Source: Gammaproteobacteria bacterium (GTDB lineage: Bacteria; Actinomycetota; Acidimicrobiia; Spongiisociales; UBA4744). Taken from it: a stretch of DNA of 43,037 nt. Under the pieces are notes generated by a model. It was not told the DNA's origin and searched no databases. It saw nothing but the letters and a program-made list of their open reading frames with translations. The stretch spans positions 1 through 43,037 of the forward strand of contig JAACED010000017.1 of NCBI GenBank assembly GCA_011682695.1, read 5' to 3'. Of this stretch, positions 16,523 through 25,778 are shown one piece after another. Made by a program: the position numbers and the translations under genes. Numbering within the stretch: position 1 is the stretch's first letter; each line of letters opens with the position of its first letter.

Positions 16523-17142
16523 TCACAAACGGGGCATGAAGACCGGGCGACTGCGCTCGAACACGTCGATATCGCTGCCGTGGCGCAACGTGATATCGAT
16601 ATCGTCGAGTCCGTTCAAGAGGCGATACCTGATGAACGGGTCGATCTCGAAATGTGCTTCGAACGATTGCCCTGCATATGGTGCTCCAATGATGACCGTC
16701 TGACTCGTGAGGTCGATCGTCGCCTCGGCGGTGGGGTCGGTCTCGGCAACACCTATCAGCCACCGTGTCTCGTCCTCGGAGAGTTGAACAGGGAGCAGAC
16801 CGATCTTGGTGCAGTTGCTATAGAAGATGTCGGCAAAGGAAGGCGCCACGATCGCCTGGAAACCCCAGTCCATCAAACCCCACGGTGCATGCTCGCGCGA
16901 CGAGCCGGATCCGAAATTCGCCCCCGTCAGCAGAATGCGGGCGTTTCGATACTCGGGGCGGTTGGTGACGAACTCGGGGTCGGGTTCACCGTCCGGCCTG
17001 TGCCGCCAGTCATGGAAGAGAAACTCCCCGTAGCCGGTGCGCTCCACTCGTTTCAGGAACTCCTTCGGCATGATCTGGTCGGTGTCGACGTTCGCCCGCG
17101 GCAGCGGCAGCATCGTGCCCACGATACGATCGATAGGCTCCA

Positions 17143-17143
<1 letters not shown>
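16523..17143 (-). CDS. leuD: 3-isopropylmalate dehydratase small subunit
   Basis: A 206-residue swivel-domain subunit of isopropylmalate isomerase. It begins MEPIDRIVGTMLPLPRANVDTDQIMPKEFL and contains LTGANFGSGSSREHAPWGL, the substrate-binding loop of the family, plus FADIFYSNCTKIGLLPV. The frame stays open upstream into leuC, but the start at 17143 is fixed by similarity and by the one-base overlap with the leuC stop (TGATG). Confidence 0.96.
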
Positions 17144-18549
<1,406 letters not shown>

Positions 18550-18998
18550 GTCAACGTCATGGGTCGCGGGCGGACGAGGCGGGAAGGATAGCCGGAGACT
18601 GGCGATGTTCCCGTGTCACACCCGGCTGATGGAGCGAACGTACTTTCTCAGAGAGGGAAGTGGATCCACCGGTAGATCGGCCGATGCGATCGGGCGGGTC
18701 AGCCGGCATGGGCCACCATGTCGGCAACCCATCTCGAGATCATCGGAAGGAACGAGCGAGAACGGTGATGGCGCCAAGAGGCACGATGGTCGACGATTGC
18801 CACGCTCACGGCGTCTTGGCGTGCCTCTTCGGCGCCACGTCGCAGGTGCCACGGGCCGCACGAGCCAACGAAGAACTTCCCACGACACGTGCCGCCCTCG
18901 GCAAGGCTCGTTACTCCTGCCGGTCGGACACGGTGCTACGCGCGTGACACTCCGAGAACGACACGTGATTGTCACGGATGACCCTGAGACGGAATGAC
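18550..18998. other. Intergenic region between the cytochrome operon and leuC
   Basis: No convincing gene. The main structure is a long inverted repeat at 18770-18836. Near the cytochrome gene, CGTGACA (about 18943) and TGTCACG (about 18970) form a second possible stem that may end the cytochrome transcript on the minus strand. The upstream signals of leuC must lie in the left part. Confidence 0.5.
18770..18836. repeat. Long imperfect inverted repeat
   Basis: Bases 18770-18785 and 18820-18836 are complementary over 16 pairs with a single one-base bulge; the core is AAGAGGCACG/CGTGCCTCTT, flanked by GGCGCC on both outer sides. The 34-base loop can fold further (GACG/CGTC). A factor-independent terminator without a U-tract or a structured RNA are both possible. 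Confidence 0.55.
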
Positions 18999-21092
18999 TC
19001 AGGATTCGGGGGCACCATTGGAGATCCAGTCCTCGATCATCTGGATCTGCGCATCGGAAAGGCCTCCTGACGGCGGCATCGGTCCGCCGAATTCCTGGGC
19101 TCCCAGAAGTTTCTGGAGCAGGATGCTGGCGTTGGGATCACCCGGCACGATGACAGGAGCATGAGCGCCGCTGGTCATTGTCGACTGGTAGCCGGAGGCA
19201 TCCCATCCTCCGAGCGTACCGTGACACATGGAGCAGGCGGTGTCGAAGAGCGGTTTGACATCGGCGACGAAGGTTGGCTCCTCCGAGGCGGTTGTGGGCC
19301 CGCCGGCGAGGGTGCGGACGAACCCGACCAGGTCTTCGATCTGGTCAGTCGTCAGAACCTGCCCCCAGGCGATCATCGCCGTGGCAGGATGGCCGAGTTG
19401 GATGGTGGTGACGATCTCGGAGTCGGTGTACGAGTCCTGGAATGTGGGGTCGACGAGCGAAGGACCGATCGCGCCAGACCCGTCGAGCGCGTGGCATTGC
19501 GCGCAGAACTCGTCCCAGATCTGCTGCGAGCTTCCCGCCACCTGCCGTGGTGCGATCGCAGGGAGCGCCTCGACCGGCGGGTTCGTTTCCCACGACCGCA
19601 CGAACGCGACGACCGCGACGATCTGCTCTTCGCTGAGTGGGCCGCCCGAGGCGACACCAAACGGCGACATTCCCAGATCCGGCTGACCTTTGGTCACGAT
19701 CGCTGTGATCGTTGCGTTGTCGTGGGTGTCGAGATATTGGCCGGCGCTGATGGGAGCGAGGACTCTCGTCGGGTCGGCGGGGAGCGGACCGCCTTCGCCG
19801 AAGTCGCCGTGACACATCGAGCAGTTCTGGGAGAAGATCCGCTGGCCCATGATCTCGGGAGCTCCCTCCGCCACTTTGATGGTGTAGGTCACCAGGGCAT
19901 CGATCTGCTCATTCGTGAGGACGTCCCCCCAGATGGGCATCGTTTCGTGCTCGGCACCCACAGAGATTGCCTCGTACGCGGCATCCACCGTTGCGGGCGC
20001 GGGTACCCGCTTTCCGTGACAGGATGAGCAGTTCTGTGCAAAGAGTTTGTCTCCTCCAGGAGTCGTCGCCGGGTTGACGACATACCGGGCCAGCGTCACG
20101 ATGTCCTCATCCGGGAGCCGTCCCGACCATGACGGCATTGTGCGATGTCGGCCGCCTTTCATGATGATCGAGCGAACTTCGGTCTCGTCGGAAACGGTGA
20201 CACGTGTGCCGTGACACGTCGAGCAGTTTGCCGCGAAGAGACGCTGTCCGTCAGGAGCGATGAGGAAGTTGACGAGGGCTGTCACCGCCGAAGGGTCGAG
20301 TTTGGCGCTCCAGTTGGGAACGTCGAGACCCTGGTGCGCCGCGAACCCGGTATCGAGGGCATCCTGAAGCTGGAACGGATCCAGTTCTGCGAGGTCGGTG
20401 GCTTGATGGCATTCGGCACATTCGTCTCGGAAGACCGCCCATCCGTTCGGTGTGGTGATGAAACCGACGAGGGCGTCGATCTCGTCGACGGAGAGGTCGG
20501 CACCCCACGCAGGCATACCCTCGTGGTTACCTTGGGCGATCACCGCGTGCAGGTCGGTCCCCGGAGGAACCTCCAGGGAGGGACCATGGCATGCAGCGCA
20601 GTTGGTTGCGTAGAGGGCGGCGACCTTGTCGGGATGCTCCTCGCCGGCCAGTGGCTGCTGTTCACGGAGTGCCTGCACGGTCAGTGCGACGACGCCTATC
20701 AATGCCAGAGCCGTCAGGCCGGTGATGCCGAGACGGTCGCGGAAGTGACGCCGAGGAGACCGGTCGAGAACAGGCAGCGCGAGCATCAGGCCGACGGCGA
20801 TCGCCGGAATGATGATCACGCCGATCACTTCGAGGTTGCCCGGGAAGTACTTGAGGAGCTGGAAAACGAACAAGAAGTACCACTCCGGTCGTGGCATGTA
20901 CGTCGCGTCTGCCGGGTCGGCCCTTGCCTCGAGGGGCGATCCGAAGAAGTAGGCAAGGGCAACCAGGACGATGAACACGATGAGCATGACGACGGCGTCT
21001 TTGAAGATCGCGTCGGGGAAGAAGGGGATGCCCTTTTTCTTCTTCTCTTCCTCGTACTCGGCGAGGTATCGGCGCCGTTCTTCTTCGTTCAT
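18999..21092 (-). CDS. Cytochrome b6f-type subunit IV fused to seven monohaem cytochrome c domains
   Basis: 697 residues. Residues 1-140 are a cytochrome b C-terminal (subunit IV-like) part: a charged Glu/Lys-rich start, hydrophobic helices at about 32-50, 88-108 and 121-140, and the quinol-site region PEWYFLFVFQLLKYFPG (the PEWY motif). Then follow seven CXXCH sites at C165, C225, C290, C355, C424, C530 and C620. Most domains have a distal Met (GMPAW, TMPSW, TMPIW, GMSPF); the second has VPNW instead and may lack a Met ligand. The last resembles cytochrome domains ending in a PMPPSGG motif. Firmicute subunit IV fusions carry one cytochrome c, so seven is exceptional. It starts at ATG 21092, overlapping the cytochrome b stop. 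Confidence 0.92.
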   Translation of the reverse strand: MNEEERRRYLAEYEEEKKKKGIPFFPDAIFKDAVVMLIVFIVLVALAYFFGSPLEARADPADATYMPRPEWYFLFVFQLLKYFPGNLEVIGVIIIPAIAVGLMLALPVLDRSPRRHFRDRLGITGLTALALIGVVALTVQALREQQPLAGEEHPDKVAALYATNCAACHGPSLEVPPGTDLHAVIAQGNHEGMPAWGADLSVDEIDALVGFITTPNGWAVFRDECAECHQATDLAELDPFQLQDALDTGFAAHQGLDVPNWSAKLDPSAVTALVNFLIAPDGQRLFAANCSTCHGTRVTVSDETEVRSIIMKGGRHRTMPSWSGRLPDEDIVTLARYVVNPATTPGGDKLFAQNCSSCHGKRVPAPATVDAAYEAISVGAEHETMPIWGDVLTNEQIDALVTYTIKVAEGAPEIMGQRIFSQNCSMCHGDFGEGGPLPADPTRVLAPISAGQYLDTHDNATITAIVTKGQPDLGMSPFGVASGGPLSEEQIVAVVAFVRSWETNPPVEALPAIAPRQVAGSSQQIWDEFCAQCHALDGSGAIGPSLVDPTFQDSYTDSEIVTTIQLGHPATAMIAWGQVLTTDQIEDLVGFVRTLAGGPTTASEEPTFVADVKPLFDTACSMCHGTLGGWDASGYQSTMTSGAHAPVIVPGDPNASILLQKLLGAQEFGGPMPPSGGLSDAQIQMIEDWISNGAPES

Positions 21093-21748
21093 TTGGATCG
21101 TCGCCGCTTCGGGGGTGCACTGATGCCGATGCGAACGATGAGGAACAAGTGGATGCCGAGCAGCAGGAGCAGCAAGGCCGGGAGCACCCAAACGTGGGTG
21201 CCGAAGAAGCGGGTAAGGGTCACCGCGGAGAGCTCATCGCCGCCGCGAGAAACGCGAAGGAGCCATTCTCCGATGCCGGGAACGACCGCGACGATGCGAG
21301 TACCGACTGTGGTCGCCCAGTAGGCCTTCTGGTCCCAGGGGAGGAGGTAACCGGTGAATCCGAAGCCAAATACCACGAGGAGGAGCAAGACACCGGTGAA
21401 CCACGTGATCTCCCGGGGGTACTTGTAGGCGCCGTGGAAGATGACCCTGAGCATGTGCAGGATGGCGAGTGCCACCATCGCGCTGGCACCCCAATGGTGC
21501 AGTCCCCGGATGAGCCAGCCGGCAGATACCTCGTTGGTGATGTATTGGACGCTGGCGTAGGCGTCCTGAGGGCTTGGGACGTAGTAGATGGACAGCAGAA
21601 TGCCGGTGACGATCTGGTTGATGGCCACGAACAGTGTCGCCGACCCGAGGGTGTACAGCCAGTTCACCTTCGGAATCTTGCGCAGGAAGAGAGTCTCCCA
21701 GATCCGGCGCCAACCGGTGCGGTCGTCGATCCAATCTGCGAGTGTCAT
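21089..21748 (-). CDS. Cytochrome b6-type subunit of a quinol:cytochrome c reductase
   Basis: 219 residues, four transmembrane helices. Haem ligands are H84/H98 and H185/H200; the second pair is separated by 14 residues, as in b6-type proteins rather than 13 as in mitochondrial-type cytochrome b. GYLLPWDQKAYWATTV is the conserved region before the Qo site. The cysteine that binds haem c(n) in chloroplast b6 and in firmicutes (YCLGG) is replaced by Thr in LYTLGSATLF, so the extra covalent haem is probably absent. It overlaps the Rieske gene and the subunit IV fusion by 4 bases (ATGA). Confidence 0.94.
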   Translation of the reverse strand: MTLADWIDDRTGWRRIWETLFLRKIPKVNWLYTLGSATLFVAINQIVTGILLSIYYVPSPQDAYASVQYITNEVSAGWLIRGLHHWGASAMVALAILHMLRVIFHGAYKYPREITWFTGVLLLLVVFGFGFTGYLLPWDQKAYWATTVGTRIVAVVPGIGEWLLRVSRGGDELSAVTLTRFFGTHVWVLPALLLLLLGIHLFLIVRIGISAPPKRRRSK

Positions 21749-22221
21749 ACGTCCCAGTGCACCTCGAGTTGTTCACCTTCGACGCGTATATCGAAGGATT
21801 CGAGCGGCTTTGGCGGTGGCCCATCGAGCACCTGGCCCGTCTTGGAGAATACGCCGTTGTGGCAGGGGCAAAGGAACGATTGCTGATCTTCCATCCACCG
21901 AACCCGGCAGCCGAGATGGGTGCAGACGTTCGAGAGTGCGGTGTAGTCGCGCCCGTTGTCCGTAGAGACGTAGACACCGGTCTCCTCGGTCTGTGTGACC
22001 CAGCCGGTGGTGCGATCGATCTGTGCCTTGAAAAGGGTGGGGGTGCCCATCTCGACCTGTCGAGTCGAACCGATCGAGACCCATGCGTCCTCGAGGTTGC
22101 TGTTGGATGCCGGAGCGACCACATAGGCGACCGCCGGAACGCCGAAACCGGCGGCGATAAACCCACCGATGGCCGCGACCATCTTCGAAAGAAACTTGCG
22201 GCGACTCACATCATCAGTCAC
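21745..22221 (-). CDS. Rieske iron-sulfur protein
   Basis: 158 residues. An N-terminal SRRKFLSK followed by a hydrophobic stretch (12-35) suggests a Tat-type signal anchor, the normal export route for Rieske proteins. The 2Fe-2S ligands are C100 and H102 in CTHLGC and C118 and H121 in CPCHNG, with the disulfide cysteines C105 and C120. GTG 22221 was chosen: GGAGGG lies 9 bases upstream and the Tat motif follows. TACACT at 22251-22246 may be a -10 box for the Rieske-b-IV group. The fold and position make it the electron acceptor from quinol in this bc complex. Confidence 0.94.
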   Translation of the reverse strand: MTDDVSRRKFLSKMVAAIGGFIAAGFGVPAVAYVVAPASNSNLEDAWVSIGSTRQVEMGTPTLFKAQIDRTTGWVTQTEETGVYVSTDNGRDYTALSNVCTHLGCRVRWMEDQQSFLCPCHNGVFSKTGQVLDGPPPKPLESFDIRVEGEQLEVHWDV

Positions 22222-22484
22222 TGTGGTTTTCCCTCCGCTTCCCAGAGTGTACGGCCGGCACATCAGGAGGCCAAATGGCGACCCATAACGCACCGAGGGG
22301 TCCGATGGGGCCCCTCACCGCAGCGTTCCTCGACCGGCCGGGGCCGCTCGCACCGGCGATTTCGTACGGTCCCTGGAGGATCTGCAAGGCGTTGTGGGTG
22401 CAAGCCACATCCTCTGCCGGTGCTCAGGTCGTGGCCACGCAGGCGAAAAACCCCATGCCATCAGGGATTCGGGCGATCGCTCCT
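22222..22484. other. Intergenic gap between the NHL gene and the Rieske gene
   Basis: The only sizeable gap inside the minus-strand respiratory run. It holds a GAGGGG/CCCCTC hairpin (near 22301-22322), a weak hairpin followed by U residues (near 22445-22465) that might end the upstream transcript, and the possible -10 box at 22246-22251. No gene is supported. Confidence 0.4.
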
Positions 22485-23636
22485 TCAGGGGCCGACCTCT
22501 CCGAACCGGACGAACGACTTGGCGTACAGGCTGGTCTCGGTTTCATCTGCCGGGGGGAGTTCATCCACACGGAACAGCGCGATCCTTCCATTCTCCCGAT
22601 CTGCGATGGCGAACACACCGTCGGGGCCGACAGCGAGCTTCTCGGGGAAGTTGAGCGTGCCCTCACCGGGCCCCCCTCGCCCAAATTCGCCGATGAGCGC
22701 GCCCTCGGGTGAAAGGACGACCACATGACCAATGCCGGCGCACGTGCGTTGGAACCTGAAGGTGTCGACGACATACACGTTGCCGTCGGGGCCCACGGCG
22801 ATTGAACGCGGCAGCTGCCAGAAGCCGACGATCTCCCCTTTCTGGTCGGGTTGGCCCGATACCCACAGCACGCTCCCTGTCTCGTCGAGAGCGACGACGC
22901 GTCGATTCAGCGTGTCCGCCACGTAGAACCGTCCGAGTTCCGGATCGATGTCGAAGGCATCCGGGAAGTTGAAGCCACCCACCTCACGCGATCTCGCTCC
23001 GGTTCCCCAGTAGTCGACGACTTTCCCGTCTCGATCGAAGAAGTACAGACCATCGTTGCTCGAGACCACGACGAGGGATCCCCATACGCGGACTTCGAAC
23101 GGCGTGAATCCGTCCGTGCCGAAGACGGAAGGATCCTGGTCGGCCGACGGATACGACTTGACGTAGCGGCCGTCGCGAGAGAACACCATCACCTGTCTAG
23201 CGTTCCAGTCTGCGACGTAGAGGCGGTTCTCAACGGCATCAAAGGTCAGACCATACGGACTTGTCAGGCGGTCCTGGCCCACCTCTCTGACGAAGGTGCC
23301 GGTCTGATCGAATTCGAGGAGCCGTGCGTGACCGGTGTCGGCGACCCAGACATTGCCGTCAGGAGCGAATGCCACACCCATCGGACGCAGCAGGAGGTCC
23401 TTCGGATCTGTTCCGATTCCGTAGATGGAGCGTTCGATCGTCATGGGGCATCCCGCCGCCTGCGAGGGGGCGCCTGACGTGGGAGAGGACGGGCGCAGAA
23501 GGAATACGATCAGCACACCGAGACCGACAGCCGCGGCACCGAGCAAAAGGAGAAGGAGCCACAGCAGATGCTGGGAGGTTGCCGAACGATCCGGCGTGCT
23601 CGGATGCTCCGCTGTGGGCTGAGGCGATTCGTTCAT
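22485..23636 (-). CDS. Membrane-anchored NHL-repeat beta-propeller protein
   Basis: 383 residues. A Leu-rich transmembrane anchor at about 23-47 leaves most of the protein outside. The rest consists of NHL-type blades with the recurring pattern of a P(M/Y/R)G(V/L) turn, then D(G/A)xxN(V/R)(W/L/Y)VADT or similar (PMGVAFAPDGNVWVADT, FYVADTLNRRVV, IAVGPDGNVYVVDT, LAVGPDGVFAIADR). Such propellers bind proteins or scaffold complexes; no catalytic residues are recognisable. It is coupled to the TPR gene by a 4-base overlap. An accessory or assembly role for the cytochromes is inferred from position only. Confidence 0.85.
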   Translation of the reverse strand: MNESPQPTAEHPSTPDRSATSQHLLWLLLLLLGAAAVGLGVLIVFLLRPSSPTSGAPSQAAGCPMTIERSIYGIGTDPKDLLLRPMGVAFAPDGNVWVADTGHARLLEFDQTGTFVREVGQDRLTSPYGLTFDAVENRLYVADWNARQVMVFSRDGRYVKSYPSADQDPSVFGTDGFTPFEVRVWGSLVVVSSNDGLYFFDRDGKVVDYWGTGARSREVGGFNFPDAFDIDPELGRFYVADTLNRRVVALDETGSVLWVSGQPDQKGEIVGFWQLPRSIAVGPDGNVYVVDTFRFQRTCAGIGHVVVLSPEGALIGEFGRGGPGEGTLNFPEKLAVGPDGVFAIADRENGRIALFRVDELPPADETETSLYAKSFVRFGEVGP

Positions 23637-24295
23637 GATCCCTCCGTTGTCGTAGGAGAACCCCCGAGCCGTTCGATGGCGTCAAGGGCTTCTTCACTGT
23701 CAGGGTTGAAGTCGAGAGCACGCCGATACTGCTCGAGGGCGCCGGCATCGTCACCGAGTTGCTCCAGTGCCTGACCGAGGCCGAAGTGGGAATTGAAATC
23801 AAAGGGGAAGTCGGAGACCGCCCGCTCGAACGCGGCTTTGGCACCGGACGCGTCACCGCGTGCCAGCAGGAGTTCCCCGACGGCCACCAAAGGCGCGAAC
23901 GCTCGGGAACGCGGGGCCGCATCAGCACTCCGATAGAGATAGTCGATGGCGCCGTCCGGGTCCGTGTCCCTGTCGAGGAGGCCGAGCTGGAACAGCGCCA
24001 TCCAGTCGTTCGGGTCCAGTTCGAGCGCCTCGTGAAACGCTTTGCCGGCTTTTGTCTCGTCGCCCGCTTTGAGGTGAGCGAGGCCAAGGCCCGTGTAGGC
24101 CCAGGCCGATGGGTTCTCGTGGATCCGTGCATTCCAGATGGCAATGTCCCTTTCGGCGGCGGAGGTGGGCGGCTCATCCGAGCGAAGCTGAAGCGCCACC
24201 GTGGCCGCACCGAGGCCGAGCACCACGAGGGTGAGCACAACTACCGCGATCAAGAGGCCTTGGGAGATTGTGCCGGGTGGGCGCTTCGTCGTCAC
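23633..24295 (-). CDS. Membrane-anchored TPR protein
   Basis: 220 residues with a transmembrane helix at about 13-36, then at least four tetratricopeptide repeats between residues 60 and 215 (AWAYTGLGLAHLKAGDETKA, DWMALFQLGLLDRDTDPDGA, FNSHFGLGQALEQLGDDAGA and others). The topology resembles CcmI/NrfG-type TPR proteins that hold apocytochromes during haem attachment; a separate CcmI-like gene lies at 40066. It overlaps the SurA-like gene and the NHL gene by 4 bases each, so the three should be made together. Confidence 0.85.
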   Translation of the reverse strand: MTTKRPPGTISQGLLIAVVVLTLVVLGLGAATVALQLRSDEPPTSAAERDIAIWNARIHENPSAWAYTGLGLAHLKAGDETKAGKAFHEALELDPNDWMALFQLGLLDRDTDPDGAIDYLYRSADAAPRSRAFAPLVAVGELLLARGDASGAKAAFERAVSDFPFDFNSHFGLGQALEQLGDDAGALEQYRRALDFNPDSEEALDAIERLGGSPTTTEGS

Positions 24296-24930
24296 GGCTG
24301 TGTTTCCTCGTCGTACCGGACGAGCACGACGGAGGCTCGTTGCTCCTCCAGCCAGGAACGGTAGGCTTCTTCCTTCTTGGTTTTCTCGAGGCTGTCGTGG
24401 ATGTCCGTCCGGACTTCGAGTAGCGGCCGGTCCTTGAATGCGTCTTTGTTCGCCTCGTAGTACGCCGCTATCTCATCGTCGGACACGGCAACATCCTTTA
24501 CGATTTGGGCGAACACGAGCGATCCTTCGAGTTGCAGCCTGATGCGTCGCTTCAACTCCTTGCGATCGAGTCCGAGTTCGTCCATCCAGGCTTCGAACTC
24601 CCGGCGAGAGTCGAAGTTGTCCTTGATGGCGTCGAATTCGGCGTTCACATCTTTCGTGGACACTTCGATGCCGGTCCGGGCGGCCTCCTGCTCGAGGATG
24701 ATGTCGTCGATCAGCGATTGAAGGGCCATCTCACTCCACTGTTGTGGGTCGGTGACAGCTCCGCCGTGCATCGATGTGAGGCTCGAGAGTCTCCGGTCCA
24801 ACTCGGAACGGTGAATCGGCACACCGTTGGCTTCGGCAACGACAGGATCGGATTGCAGCAAGGTGACGGCAGCAATCGCGATCGCCGCAAGGACAACGGC
24901 TGAGAGCATCAGGACGGTTCGACGTTTCAC
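24292..24930 (-). CDS. SurA/PrsA-like chaperone without a visible PPIase domain
   Basis: 212 residues. An N-terminal hydrophobic anchor (about 5-25) is followed by a SurA N-terminal-type helical chaperone region: a (V/A)N(G/x)xPI start (AEANGVPIHRSELDRRL), then long amphipathic helices, and EVRTDIHDSLEKTKKEEAYRSWLEE near the end. The parvulin domain that normally sits between these parts is not recognisable, so it is probably a holdase for exported proteins. It starts at GTG 24930 with AAGGAG 5 bases upstream, overlapping the previous cytochrome stop as GTGA. Its place directly after three multihaem cytochromes suggests they are its clients. Confidence 0.8.
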   Translation of the reverse strand: MKRRTVLMLSAVVLAAIAIAAVTLLQSDPVVAEANGVPIHRSELDRRLSSLTSMHGGAVTDPQQWSEMALQSLIDDIILEQEAARTGIEVSTKDVNAEFDAIKDNFDSRREFEAWMDELGLDRKELKRRIRLQLEGSLVFAQIVKDVAVSDDEIAAYYEANKDAFKDRPLLEVRTDIHDSLEKTKKEEAYRSWLEEQRASVVLVRYDEETQP

Positions 24931-25778
24931 GGTTCTCCTTGTGTTTCTGATTTGGGTGGGAAAGCCGGCAGTTCGCGCAGAGGAATGGTGCGGCCGGCGT
25001 GGCAGGAATCCGCGCACCATCGTATCGTATGACAGCTGTCACAGGGACCTCGGTCGGCCCGCACGGTCGAAGAGCCGTGCGTTGCCACCCAATCCTCAGG
25101 GTGTGAGACGTCATGGCAGGCATCGCACGTCGCCTGTTCGTGACATGCGGCACAAGCGCCGGGGTCACTGCCATCGAACGCTGCCGCGTCGACGAGGCCT
25201 CCGTGATGACCCCCGATGCTGCCTGGGAGGTGGCACGTGTCACAGTCGGGTGTCGCTGGTCTCGGATAGCCGAGAAGGAAGAAGTGTCCCACGGATCCGG
25301 GTGTGTGGCAGGTGTCGCAGAGGGATGGATCCTTCACGTCGTGACATTCGGCACAGGCATCTTCCGGTGGAGGCAGTGGCTCGGGGTGGGCGGTATCGGT
25401 ATGACAGGTCGCGCAAGCGACTCCCGATGAGGCGTGCTCGGCATGGTTCAACAGGAGATCGCCGAAGCGCCGCTGCTGTGCGTAGTCGGAGTGACACTCC
25501 AGGCAGGAAGCGAACTCCTGGTCCGGCGTGGGTGCTGCGCGAAGCTTCCACAGGGGTTCCACCCAGTTGCGATACAGCGGCGACAACAACGATCTTGCCC
25601 GTTCTGGGAGTCCAGGAGCGTTGTCCTTTGCGGTCCACGTTGCTGCAGCGCGCTGGACGGTCGCACCCAGGTCGTCGCGGAATGTTGGCGAGACGAAGAT
25701 CGCAATGATCAGAACGGCCTCGAAGAGAACGAGAACGAGTGCCGCAAACGCAATCAGCAGTGCTTTGCGCGGAGTCAC
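24927..25778 (-). CDS. Membrane-anchored nonahaem cytochrome c
   Basis: 283 residues. A single N-terminal transmembrane helix (about 7-28) anchors a soluble domain with eight CXXCH sites and one CX3CH site (CADSCH near residue 263). The spacing includes pairs such as CAACHEQATCDACHD, typical of compact multihaem cytochromes with close haem packing. Many additional His residues could serve as distal ligands. It starts at GTG 25778, overlapping the previous gene by 4 bases. It probably passes electrons outward from the bc complex; the partner is not identified by sequence. Confidence 0.9.
   Translation of the reverse strand: MTPRKALLIAFAALVLVLFEAVLIIAIFVSPTFRDDLGATVQRAAATWTAKDNAPGLPERARSLLSPLYRNWVEPLWKLRAAPTPDQEFASCLECHSDYAQQRRFGDLLLNHAEHASSGVACATCHTDTAHPEPLPPPEDACAECHDVKDPSLCDTCHTPGSVGHFFLLGYPRPATPDCDTCHLPGSIGGHHGGLVDAAAFDGSDPGACAACHEQATCDACHDVSHPEDWVATHGSSTVRADRGPCDSCHTIRWCADSCHAGRTIPLRELPAFPPKSETQGEP

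Noticed and set aside
18660-18947. Plus-strand open frame of 95 codons between leuC and the cytochrome operon
   Set aside because: No start signal, no recognisable domain, Arg- and Ser-rich composition of a chance frame, and it covers the inverted repeat.
22214-22408. Minus-strand open frame of 64 codons before the Rieske gene
   Set aside because: It overlaps the Rieske start and has no similarity or ribosome binding site; the stretch is better read as a promoter and hairpin region.
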